DNA from: Brevundimonas poindexterae
GTDB taxonomy: Bacteria; Pseudomonadota; Alphaproteobacteria; Caulobacterales; Caulobacteraceae
Length of the DNA stretch: 64,000 bases
Assembly: GCF_020524625.1 (NCBI RefSeq)
Contig: NZ_JAIVLL010000006.1
Span: 26,664-90,663, forward strand
Direction: 5' to 3'
Shown: positions 9,975-16,631 of the stretch, piece after piece
Layout of the letters: the number at the start of each line of letters is the position of its first letter
Numbering within the stretch: the first letter of the stretch is position 1
Program-made: the position numbers and the translations under genes
Notes under the pieces: model-generated
The model's input: only the letters and a program-made list of their open reading frames with translations
What the model was told of the DNA's origin: nothing
The model's database searches: none

Positions 9975-11561
9975 TCAGGGGGCGTCCGGGGTCGGCGCCG
10001 GCCCCGAGGTGCACGGGGCCGGTCGACTGGCGGCCCCGCCGGTCACCACGAACAGATGGCGCGTCCGGCGGCCGATCCGTCCGGTCCTCACCGTGACGGG
10101 GGCGAGGCGGCGTGCGGCCGGAAGGCGATCCATGTCAGGGCAGGCCGTAGCCAGCAGGGCGGGGCGCCCTGCGTCGGCGGCGTCCAGCGCGCGGGTCATC
10201 TCATAGTAGTTGGCCGGCCCCTGCCCCTCCGGGGTCGGCCAGACGCGCACCTGAAGGGGACTGTTCCGAAGGTAATAGGTCAGCTGGGCGGCGTCGGCCC
10301 GCGTCTCGGCGATCACGGTGCTGACCCCCTGTTCCCGTGCCTGCCTTGCGACCGCCCGGGACAGGTCGGACCAGCCGCGGACCTGCCTGTACGGCTCGCT
10401 CCCGGACACGCCGACCCGGTCCGGCCAGGCATCTCCCACCAGCAGCAGAGCCTGAAGCGCCACCCCGAGAAGAAGCCCGACCGGCCAGAGGGGGAGGCGC
10501 TGCCGTGCAAACAGCAGCCCACTGAGGACCCAGACCGCGATCAGGGCCGTGGCCGCCCAATTGGCATGGGCCCGACCCATAAAGGCCAGCACCGTCAGAG
10601 CCAGCAGGACCGGCAGCGACAGCGCCAGCAACAGCCGCTCGTCCGGGCGGAGCGTCGAGCCGCGGGCGGCCTCCATGGCGACCGCCGCCAATGCCACCGG
10701 CCCGGCCAGAAGGAATTGCGCCGCGATGAACTCAAGGCCGCTGCCGACGTCCAGCGCCAGACCCTCGCCCCGGGCATTGTCGGCCGTGTGCTGAAGGGTG
10801 ACGGCACCGTTCAGGGCGTTCCAGGCGAGGTTGGGACTGAAGATGAACAGACCGGCGGCCAGGGCCAGCCAGACGTCGGGCCGCCGGAGGGTCCGTCGGC
10901 TGTCAGCGTCGACCAGCGCGGCGATCGCCAGACAGGGCAGCAGATAGGCCATGGCATATTTGGAGAGCAGGCCGAGGCCGAAGGACACGGCCATCAGGGC
11001 CAGCCAGCCCCGGCCGCTCCCCGCCCGGAGCCGCAGGAAGGCCAGCACAGCCAGCGCCCAGAACATCAGCAGCGGTGCGTCGGTCGAGGCGATCCGCGCC
11101 GAGAAGGCTGCGCCGGGGGCCAGCAGCACGCCGAGGCCCGCCCACCACGCCGCCCTGCGTCCGCCGAGGGTGGCGGCGGTGGCCGAAACAGCGAGGGCGG
11201 TGATCGCCCAGCTCAGGGTCGAGGGGGCACGGACGCAGGCCTCGGTCGATCCGCACAGGGGCTCGGCCGCAGCGATCATCCAGGCCAGAAATGGCGGCTT
11301 GGAAAAATAGCCCCAGGCGAGGTTCTGGCTCCACGCCCAGTATTGGGCTTCATCGACATAGAGGTCGGTCCGGGCGGTCCACAGGCCGATCAGGCGCACG
11401 GCGGTGAGGGCCGCGACAGCGCCAACCAGGCCGAGAGGGATCAGGCCAGGGCGGGATCCCCCTGCCGCGCGCGACGTCTGCGCCGCGCCCGGCGCGCCGC
11501 CAGGGGGCAGTGGAGCATAAGGCGATGTAGAAGGCAGAGAACCAGAGCGGTGATGGCCCAT
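9975..11561 (-). CDS. GT39/ArnT-like membrane glycosyltransferase
   Basis: A large polytopic protein (528 residues from ATG 11561) of the dolichyl-phosphate-mannose/ArnT superfamily. After the first helix comes the catalytic-loop motif TDLYVDEAQYWAWSQ, then a Lys-Pro pair (YFSKPPFLAW), followed by about ten more helices and a periplasmic C-terminal domain. Such enzymes move a sugar from a polyprenyl-phosphate donor to an acceptor outside the membrane, such as lipid A, a glycan or a protein. The start is uncertain: ATG 11561 overlaps the PAP2 gene by about 120 bp, and the conserved part begins near 11445. The pairing with a PAP2 phosphatase suggests lipid A modification, for example with galacturonic acid as in Caulobacter, but this is inferred. 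Confidence 0.8.
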   Translation of the reverse strand: MGHHRSGSLPSTSPYAPLPPGGAPGAAQTSRAAGGSRPGLIPLGLVGAVAALTAVRLIGLWTARTDLYVDEAQYWAWSQNLAWGYFSKPPFLAWMIAAAEPLCGSTEACVRAPSTLSWAITALAVSATAATLGGRRAAWWAGLGVLLAPGAAFSARIASTDAPLLMFWALAVLAFLRLRAGSGRGWLALMAVSFGLGLLSKYAMAYLLPCLAIAALVDADSRRTLRRPDVWLALAAGLFIFSPNLAWNALNGAVTLQHTADNARGEGLALDVGSGLEFIAAQFLLAGPVALAAVAMEAARGSTLRPDERLLLALSLPVLLALTVLAFMGRAHANWAATALIAVWVLSGLLFARQRLPLWPVGLLLGVALQALLLVGDAWPDRVGVSGSEPYRQVRGWSDLSRAVARQAREQGVSTVIAETRADAAQLTYYLRNSPLQVRVWPTPEGQGPANYYEMTRALDAADAGRPALLATACPDMDRLPAARRLAPVTVRTGRIGRRTRHLFVVTGGAASRPAPCTSGPAPTPDAP

Positions 11562-12265
11562 GACAACACAATGTCCGACAGGAAGTGACCGCCGAACACC
11601 AGGCGGTTGAACGACAGGGCGGCCGCGTAGGCGAAGGCCGCCGGGATCAGGATGGCGCGCCACGGTTGCGGCGTCATGACGACCGCTGCCGCCGCAATCC
11701 AGGCGGCGGAAGAGGCCTCGCCCGAGACAAAGGAACAGTTGGAGGCGCACTGGTCGGTCATCGCCCAGGCCCGGGTGAAAACGGCCTCGCCGCCGAATGT
11801 GTCGATCTGGATCGGGCGGGCCCGGCCCCAGCTGGACTTGAACAGGCCGTTCACGACCAGACCCGAGGCCATAGCCAGGCCGGCGATCAGGAACAGCGCC
11901 TTCCTCGCCTCGCGGCGACGGGTCCACACGCCGCGCACGGCAACGACGAGTAACGCCAGCAGGACCAGACCCATGACCCAGGTCGACGACCGGCGCAACG
12001 CCTTCAGCGCCGGGTGAGAGGCGGCGACGAACCCTTGATCGGCATCGAAGAAGACCTGGCTGACGGCAAGATCCACGCCCGGAAGCAGGACGAAGAAGGC
12101 CGACAGGATGACGGTCGCGACGAGGGCGACGTGCACGGGCGAGGCGGTGTCGATGCCTGCGGCCCACGACAGCCTGAGCCGCTGGATCTCCCGGCGCAGG
12201 CCGTGCGGGGTTCCGGTCCATCGACCGGCCGGGGCCGCTCCGGACACCGTCTCCACATGCGTCAT
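11441..12265 (-). CDS. PAP2-superfamily phosphatase (LpxE/LpxF-like)
   Basis: A 274-residue membrane protein with a PAP2/type 2 acid phosphatase signature in three parts: KSSWGRARP (motif 1), SFVSGEAS (motif 2, with Ser-Gly-Glu where Ser-Gly-His is usual) and FNRLVFGGHFLSD (motif 3, with its His and Asp). The motif-2 His is replaced by Glu, as in some LpxE/LpxF-type lipid A phosphatases. Five to six helices are visible. ATG at 12265 (GGGGAAA upstream) was chosen; the longer frame to 12439 adds a Pro/Ser-rich leader unlike the family. It precedes and overlaps the GT39 gene, so the pair probably acts on one lipid: removal of a phosphate, then sugar addition. Confidence 0.82.
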   Translation of the reverse strand: MTHVETVSGAAPAGRWTGTPHGLRREIQRLRLSWAAGIDTASPVHVALVATVILSAFFVLLPGVDLAVSQVFFDADQGFVAASHPALKALRRSSTWVMGLVLLALLVVAVRGVWTRRREARKALFLIAGLAMASGLVVNGLFKSSWGRARPIQIDTFGGEAVFTRAWAMTDQCASNCSFVSGEASSAAWIAAAAVVMTPQPWRAILIPAAFAYAAALSFNRLVFGGHFLSDIVLSWAITALVLCLLHRLMLHCPLAARRARRRRRARQGDPALA

Positions 12266-12603
12266 CGATTTCCCCGAACCGGACGTCGCCCGGGGAATGC
12301 GAATGCCTGACTCGTGCGGCGCCCGCGTCACCGATCCGTGTGGGCCCGGTGTCGTTTCGGCGCCGGTTCTGTTGCAGGCCGTCCCGGATCGGACGGACGG
12401 CGGGGACAGGTTCAGCGTGTCCGCGGGTCGCGGACTCATGGGTAGGAGCTCATCGGTCTTGCCGTCCGGGCTGGCGCTTGCGGTACGGGAAGCACTGATG
12501 AGGGAGGCCGGGAGACCCGGCTAACGCCAATGCACGAACGGTCGTCCTGGCTGCACGAGTGGCGCGATCAGGGCACGAAAGTCGCGCCCGGCCTCACGAA
12601 AGG
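12266..12603. other. Intergenic region without a convincing gene
   Basis: These 338 bp lie between the LytTR regulator and the PAP2 gene, both on the minus strand. Open frames exist but show no family resemblance and no good start. The region presumably holds the PAP2-GT39 promoter. I saw no terminator with a T-run and no repeat. Confidence 0.5.
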
Positions 12604-13401
12604 TCAGGCCCGCGCGAGGTTGGCGGCCACCTCTGCCCGCCGGTTTCGCGCCACCGGCAGGGTCAGACCGTTGGACAGACGCACGGTGGTGCGGCCCCCC
12701 TCCCGCGTCACCTCGGCGACGAACGCCGGGTCGATCCAGTGCGAGCGATGGATGCGGACCCCGGCGTCGGGACACAACTGCTCAAGGGCCTCGCCGAAGC
12801 CCTGCAGGATCAGGCTGTCGCCCCTCGTGGTATGGACCCGCAGATAATGCAGCTCTGCGCTCAGGGCGATGAGTTGCCCCCGTCGACCCGGCGGCAGCCG
12901 CCGCATGAAATCCGGCTCCGCGCCCTGACCGTTGCCCTCTGGCGTTGACGGGGGCGCCGGCTCGGACAGGCGCAGAAACCGCACGGCGTTCAGGCCCAGC
13001 CAGACCAGGGTCGCCGGGGCGGCGAGGCTGGCCCATTCCTCGATCAGCCCGACCCAGGTCCAGCCGCTCGCTTCGGCGGGATCGAGGGGGCCGACCATCA
13101 GATGGTCGAGCAGCAGCGCTATCGGCGTCAGAACGGTCGACGCCAGGATTCCCGCCGCCAGGATTGCGGCCCAGGGGTTGGCCTTGGGCGCGACATGGCG
13201 GGAGACGAGGACCTGCGCCCCCTGTGCGAGCGCGAGGAACAGGAAGACATGCGCGCCCCAGAAAGCGATCAGCGCGGGCACACTCAACACCTGCGTCGGC
13301 GTCGGCTCCAGAAAGACGAACAGGGCGGTCAGGCCTGCGCCCGCCGTGGCCAGAAAGCCGGGCCATGTGCGCGTCGGGTCGATCCGCTCAAGCAGGGTCA
13401 T
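12604..13401 (-). CDS. Membrane-anchored LytTR-type transcriptional regulator
   Basis: A 265-residue protein with four hydrophobic helices in the first 145 residues, a Pro/Glu linker, then a C-terminal LytTR DNA-binding domain (about 165-265). That domain has ISALSAELHYLRVHTTRGD-like, GVRIHRSHWIDPAFV and LSNGLTLPVARNRR segments, all diagnostic of LytTR. There is no receiver domain, so the membrane part probably senses or tethers. Such membrane LytTR proteins are often paired with a small inhibitor, as in the LytTR regulatory systems, but no partner gene is visible here. It is transcribed divergently from mutM. Targets are unknown; the PAP2-GT39 genes downstream in the same direction are candidates. 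Confidence 0.85.
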   Translation of the reverse strand: MTLLERIDPTRTWPGFLATAGAGLTALFVFLEPTPTQVLSVPALIAFWGAHVFLFLALAQGAQVLVSRHVAPKANPWAAILAAGILASTVLTPIALLLDHLMVGPLDPAEASGWTWVGLIEEWASLAAPATLVWLGLNAVRFLRLSEPAPPSTPEGNGQGAEPDFMRRLPPGRRGQLIALSAELHYLRVHTTRGDSLILQGFGEALEQLCPDAGVRIHRSHWIDPAFVAEVTREGGRTTVRLSNGLTLPVARNRRAEVAANLARA

Positions 13402-13514
13402 GGCCGAGAAATACCACCACTGCCCGGCAAGCCAAGCGACAGACTGCCCTTTCGGCGTGTCGCTGTCGCCGCCCGTCTGCTAGGGACCGGGCAGTTGTTC
13501 CGAAGGCCCATGCG

Positions 13515-14378
13515 ATGCCCGAACTTCCCGAGGTCGAAACCGTCAGGCGGGGTCTGGAGCCGGTGCTGGCCGGGGCCACCCTTGGCCGGGTGCGCCAGAA
13601 CCGCGCCGATCTGCGCTTTCCGTTCCCCGACCGGTTCGCGGACCGGCTGGAGGGGGCGACCGTGCTGTCGGTCGGGCGCCGGGCCAAATATCTGCAGCTG
13701 CCGCTGTCGACGGGCGAGACCTGGGTGACCCATCTGGGCATGACCGGGCGGTTCACCCTGGATGGCGATCCGCTGGGGGAGTTCGAGACCGATGCCCCGG
13801 CGCGCGGGCCGCACGAACATCTCAGCCTGTGTGCCACGCGAGACGGAACGGCCACGCGGGTCGGCTATGCCGACGCGCGCCGGTTCGGCTTCATGGGCCT
13901 GATCCCGACCGATGAGGTCGAGGCGCATCCGTGGTTCGCCGGCCTGGGCCCCGAGCCGATGGGCAACGGCTTTTCTGCGGATCATCTGAAGGCCCGCTTC
14001 AGGGGCCGCAATCAGCCGGTCAAGGTGGCCCTGTTGGACCAACGGCATGTGGCGGGGCTGGGCAATATCTATGTGTGCGAGGCGCTGTGGCGGGCGCAGA
14101 TCTCGCCCTTTGCCGCGTCGGGCAGCCTGTCGGCCGCGCGGCTGGAGCGGCTGACGGTCGCCGTGCGCGATGTGCTGGCCGAAGCCATTGCGGCGGGCGG
14201 ATCGACCCTGCGTGACTTTGCCAATGCCGAGGGCGGGCAGGGCTATTTCCAGCACCGCTTTGATGTCTATGGCCGGGAAGGAAAGCCCTGTCGCCGCAAT
14301 GAAGACCATCCGGTCATCCGGCGCGAGGTCCAGGGCGGTCGCTCGACCTTCTGGTGCCCGGCCTGTCAGAGGAGGTAG
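13515..14378 (+). CDS. mutM: Formamidopyrimidine-DNA glycosylase
   Basis: A 287-residue base-excision enzyme that removes 8-oxoguanine and formamidopyrimidines from DNA and nicks the strand. The mature N-terminus PELPEVETVRRGL supplies the catalytic Pro2 and Glu3. GRRAKYL contains the conserved Lys, and the H2TH region has HVAGLGNIYVCEALW. The C-terminal zinc finger ends with the normal FWCPACQ knuckle, but the first knuckle reads PCRRNEDH, with Asn where the second Cys is expected; a nearby His might substitute. The start at 13515 is fixed by the catalytic proline. It begins the conserved mutM - crotonase - rpsT - dnaA block. Confidence 0.96.
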   Translation: MPELPEVETVRRGLEPVLAGATLGRVRQNRADLRFPFPDRFADRLEGATVLSVGRRAKYLQLPLSTGETWVTHLGMTGRFTLDGDPLGEFETDAPARGPHEHLSLCATRDGTATRVGYADARRFGFMGLIPTDEVEAHPWFAGLGPEPMGNGFSADHLKARFRGRNQPVKVALLDQRHVAGLGNIYVCEALWRAQISPFAASGSLSAARLERLTVAVRDVLAEAIAAGGSTLRDFANAEGGQGYFQHRFDVYGREGKPCRRNEDHPVIRREVQGGRSTFWCPACQRR

Positions 14379-14381
14379 GGC

Positions 14382-14924
14382 GTGGACCAGCGCATCATCC
14401 TGTTTCGCGGCATGAATACCGGCGGGGTGCGGGCGCCCGTGGCCGAGCAGCGGGCCATGGCGGCGGAGATGGGGCTCGGCAACCCGCGCACGCTCCTGGC
14501 CAGCGGCAATCTGGTGGTCGAAAGCGACCGCGATCCCGCCCGGCTGGAGGGCGAGGTTGAGGCGGCCATGGAGGCCCGGTTCGGTCTGAAGGTCGCGGTC
14601 ATGGTCCGGACGCTCGCCGACTGGCGCAGCCTGATCGACGCCAATCCCTTTGGGTCCGAGGCCGCGGCCGAACCCTCAAAGGTGCTGGCCATGGTGATGA
14701 AGGCAGGGGTCAAGGCAGACGCGCTCGAGGCCTGTCGCGCCCTGGCCGAGGGTGGCGAGCGGGTCGAGGCGGTGGGCGACGTCCTCTATCTCTGGTTCCC
14801 GGAGGGTCAGGGCCGATCAAAGATGGCCGAGAAGGCCACGCCCCGCCTGCTGGGCATGGGGACCGGGCGCAACTGGAACACGGTGCTGAAGCTGGGCGCC
14901 ATGGTCGGGCTATCGCCGGACTGA
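14382..14924 (+). CDS. DUF1697 domain-containing protein
   Basis: A 180-residue protein of the DUF1697 family, recognised by the N-terminal ILFRGMNTGGVR, then LGLGNPRTLLASGNLVVES, and the C-terminal RLLGMGTGRNWNTVLKL. The family has a solved fold but no assigned function. The GTG start at 14382 lies 3 bp after the mutM stop, with GGAGG just upstream (14370-14374), so it is coupled to mutM. Nothing indicates a role in repair beyond this linkage. Confidence 0.9.
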   Translation: MDQRIILFRGMNTGGVRAPVAEQRAMAAEMGLGNPRTLLASGNLVVESDRDPARLEGEVEAAMEARFGLKVAVMVRTLADWRSLIDANPFGSEAAAEPSKVLAMVMKAGVKADALEACRALAEGGERVEAVGDVLYLWFPEGQGRSKMAEKATPRLLGMGTGRNWNTVLKLGAMVGLSPD

Positions 14925-14966
14925 CGGTCTTTGGTAGGAAGGCGCCGGATTCAGAAGGAGTGCCCC

Positions 14967-15767
14967 ATGACCGACGCCGCGACCGACACCTATGACACCC
15001 TGGCGATCGAGCGCCACGACGACGGCTATGCGGTGGTGACGCTGAACCGGCCCGAGGCGCTGAATGCGCTGAACTCGGCCCTGTTTCGCGATCTGGCGGC
15101 CTTTCTGGACGCGGTCGAGCACGATGATACGGTGCGTTGCCTGATCCTGACCGGCTCGGGCGACAAGGCCTTTGCGGCTGGGGCCGACATCAAGGAGATG
15201 GCCGACCAGACCTATGCCCAGATGTATACGGCCAACTTCTTTGCCCTCGGCCACGACCGGATCACCCGGTTCAGAAAGCCGATCATCGCCGCGGTCAACG
15301 GCTTTGCCCTGGGCGGCGGGTGCGAACTGGCCATGCTGTGCGACTTCATCGTGGCCAGCGAAAAGGCGAAGTTCGGCCAGCCGGAGATCAATCTGGGCGT
15401 GGCGCCGGGGATCGGTGGCTCGCAGCGGCTGACGCGACTGGTGGGCAAGTCCAAGGCCATGGATATGGTGCTCACCGCCCGGATGATGGACGCGGAAGAG
15501 GCCGAGCGCGCCGGGCTGGCCAGCCGGGTTGTCCCGCACGACACCCTGATGGACGAGGTCCGCAAGATCGCCGCCCGCATCGCCGCCCAAAGCCCGCTGG
15601 CGGTCATGGCCAACAAGGAGATGGTCAACGCTGCGCTGGAAACGACCCTGACCCAGGGCGTCCAGTTCGAGCGGCGCCTGTTCCACAGCCTGTTCGCCTT
15701 CGAGGACCAGAAGGAAGGCATGGGAGCCTTCGTCGAGAAGCGGAAGCCGGCGTTCAAGGGCCGGTAA
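14967..15767 (+). CDS. Enoyl-CoA hydratase (crotonase family)
   Basis: A 266-residue enzyme that hydrates 2-trans-enoyl-CoA in fatty-acid beta-oxidation. The oxyanion-hole segments are AFAAGADIKEM and NGFALGGGCELAM, with the two catalytic glutamates in GGCELAM and QPEINLGVAPG. These are the short-chain FadB1/EchA-type residues, so true hydratase activity is likely. ATG at 14967 has AGAAGGAG upstream; a frame from 14931 was rejected. The same gene sits upstream of rpsT-dnaA in Caulobacter as I recall it, so the location is ancestral and says little about function. Confidence 0.93.
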   Translation: MTDAATDTYDTLAIERHDDGYAVVTLNRPEALNALNSALFRDLAAFLDAVEHDDTVRCLILTGSGDKAFAAGADIKEMADQTYAQMYTANFFALGHDRITRFRKPIIAAVNGFALGGGCELAMLCDFIVASEKAKFGQPEINLGVAPGIGGSQRLTRLVGKSKAMDMVLTARMMDAEEAERAGLASRVVPHDTLMDEVRKIAARIAAQSPLAVMANKEMVNAALETTLTQGVQFERRLFHSLFAFEDQKEGMGAFVEKRKPAFKGR

Positions 15768-15786
15768 GACAGCCGTGTGACTCGCG

Positions 15787-15815
15787 TTGACCCCTCAAGA
15801 GCTTTCCGCTATAGC
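15787..15815 (+). promoter_or_regulatory. Housekeeping promoter of rpsT
   Basis: TTGACC (15787-15792) and TATAGC (15810-15815) with 17-bp spacing, about 70 bp upstream of the rpsT start. This is close to sigma-70 consensus and to the Caulobacter housekeeping pattern. A perfect 9-bp inverted repeat (CTCAAGAGC 15794-15802, GCTCTTGAG 15821-15829) straddles the -10 and may be an operator. Confidence 0.8.
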
Positions 15816-15835
15816 CGCGCGCTCTTGAGATTTCC

Positions 15836-15860
15836 GCGCCGTGGACGGGTTCCGCGGCGC
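15836..15860 (+). promoter_or_regulatory. Leader hairpin of rpsT
   Basis: GCGCCGTGG (15836-15844), loop ACGGGTT, CCGCGGCGC (15852-15860): a 9-bp stem with one G-U pair, 23 bp before the start codon and inside the expected transcript. S20 mRNA is autoregulated in E. coli; a similar role here is only a possibility. Confidence 0.45.
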
Positions 15861-15883
15861 TTTCCGTTCAAAGGTTCTGACTG

Positions 15884-16153
15884 ATGGCCAATAACGCCGG
15901 TGCCAAGAAGGCGATCCGCAAGATCGAGGCCCGTACCGAAGTGAACAAGGCGCGCCGCACGCGCGTCCGTACCTTCCTGCGCAAGTTCCAGGAAGCCGTG
16001 ACGGCCGGTGACGCCACCGCCGCCAAGACCGCTTTCGTGGAAGCCCAGTCGGAGCTGATGCGCGCCGTCTCGAAGGGTGTGGTTCACAAGAATACGGGCT
16101 CGCGCAAGGTGTCGCGCCTGGCCGCCCAGCTGAAGAAAATTTCTGCAGCCTGA
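15884..16153 (+). CDS. rpsT: 30S ribosomal protein S20
   Basis: An 89-residue basic protein, normal length for S20, which binds 16S rRNA early in 30S assembly. The N-terminus [31 protein letters not shown] is split by its motifs: the Lys/Arg-rich first helix, then [11 protein letters not shown]. The C-terminus [21 protein letters not shown] is diagnostic. It has its own strong promoter and a terminator about 70 bp downstream, so it is a single-gene unit between the crotonase and dnaA. Confidence 0.98.
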   Translation: MANNAGAKKAIRKIEARTEVNKARRTRVRTFLRKFQEAVTAGDATAAKTAFVEAQSELMRAVSKGVVHKNTGSRKVSRLAAQLKKISAA

Positions 16154-16221
16154 GGCCCGCCGCTTCGGCGGCACGCGGACGGCCCTTAACGCGGCTGTCA
16201 TGTGAAAACCGAGATATTTCA

Positions 16222-16255
16222 ACGGCGAGACGGGGTTTCCTGTCTCGCCGTTTTT
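16222..16255 (+). terminator. Intrinsic terminator of rpsT
   Basis: Perfect 10-bp stem ACGGCGAGAC (16222-16231) and GTCTCGCCGT (16242-16251) with a 10-nt loop, followed by a T-run (TTTTTG). It insulates dnaA from rpsT. Confidence 0.93.
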
Positions 16256-16631
16256 GCGTTCGCCGATAACCGTTCGCAGTGGAATTCGCACTCGCCCGGG
16301 TGGCGAAATCGACAATTTCCCAAGCAAGAAACGGCTTTAGCCGAGTCAACAAATTTAACTGCATTTCGGGCCGCGAATCAGCGTTGACGCTCCCCGCCGC
16401 CGGAGTAGTTTGGACCTCCATCGCACTTCCATCCCACCACGGATGAAGGCGGCGCGGAACGTGATTTCGTGTCGGCGGGAGATGTCTGATCGAGTGCCTG
16501 ACCAGGCCCGAAAAGCGCAAGCTTTTCGGGACGGGCGGAGCTTTCCCTGACACCGGGTGACCGGATCGGGGGAGGGCCACAGGGACGCGACGGGGCGGAA
16601 GGGCGAACGGGGCTGAGCTTTGGGAAGCGTG
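16256..16631 (+). promoter_or_regulatory. dnaA promoter and leader region
   Basis: This is part of the 478-bp gap between rpsT and dnaA. It has a locally AT-richer stretch at about 16300-16380, two GANTC sites (GAGTC 16343-16347 and GAATC 16375-16379), and a promoter-like TTGACG (16384-16389) with TAGTTT (16406-16411) at 16-bp spacing. GANTC is the CcrM methylation site in Caulobacterales, where hemimethylation modulates dnaA transcription; conservation of that control here is inferred. No DnaA box was recognised in this gap, so I do not call it an origin. Confidence 0.6.
16507..16530 (+). promoter_or_regulatory. Perfect GNRA hairpin in the dnaA leader
   Basis: CCCGAAAAGC (16507-16516), tetraloop GCAA, GCTTTTCGGG (16521-16530), about 100 nt upstream of the dnaA start and without a T-run. 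It should fold stably in the mRNA leader. It is not a typical terminator; a role in dnaA translation or mRNA stability is inferred. Confidence 0.6.

Noticed and set aside
12108..12524. A small plus-strand gene between PAP2 and LytTR
   Set aside because: It overlaps the PAP2 gene antisense, has no family resemblance and no convincing ribosome binding site.
16256..16631. A replication origin between rpsT and dnaA
   Set aside because: No cluster of DnaA boxes was found there, and in Caulobacter the origin lies near hemE, not directly upstream of dnaA. The gap is better explained as promoter and leader.
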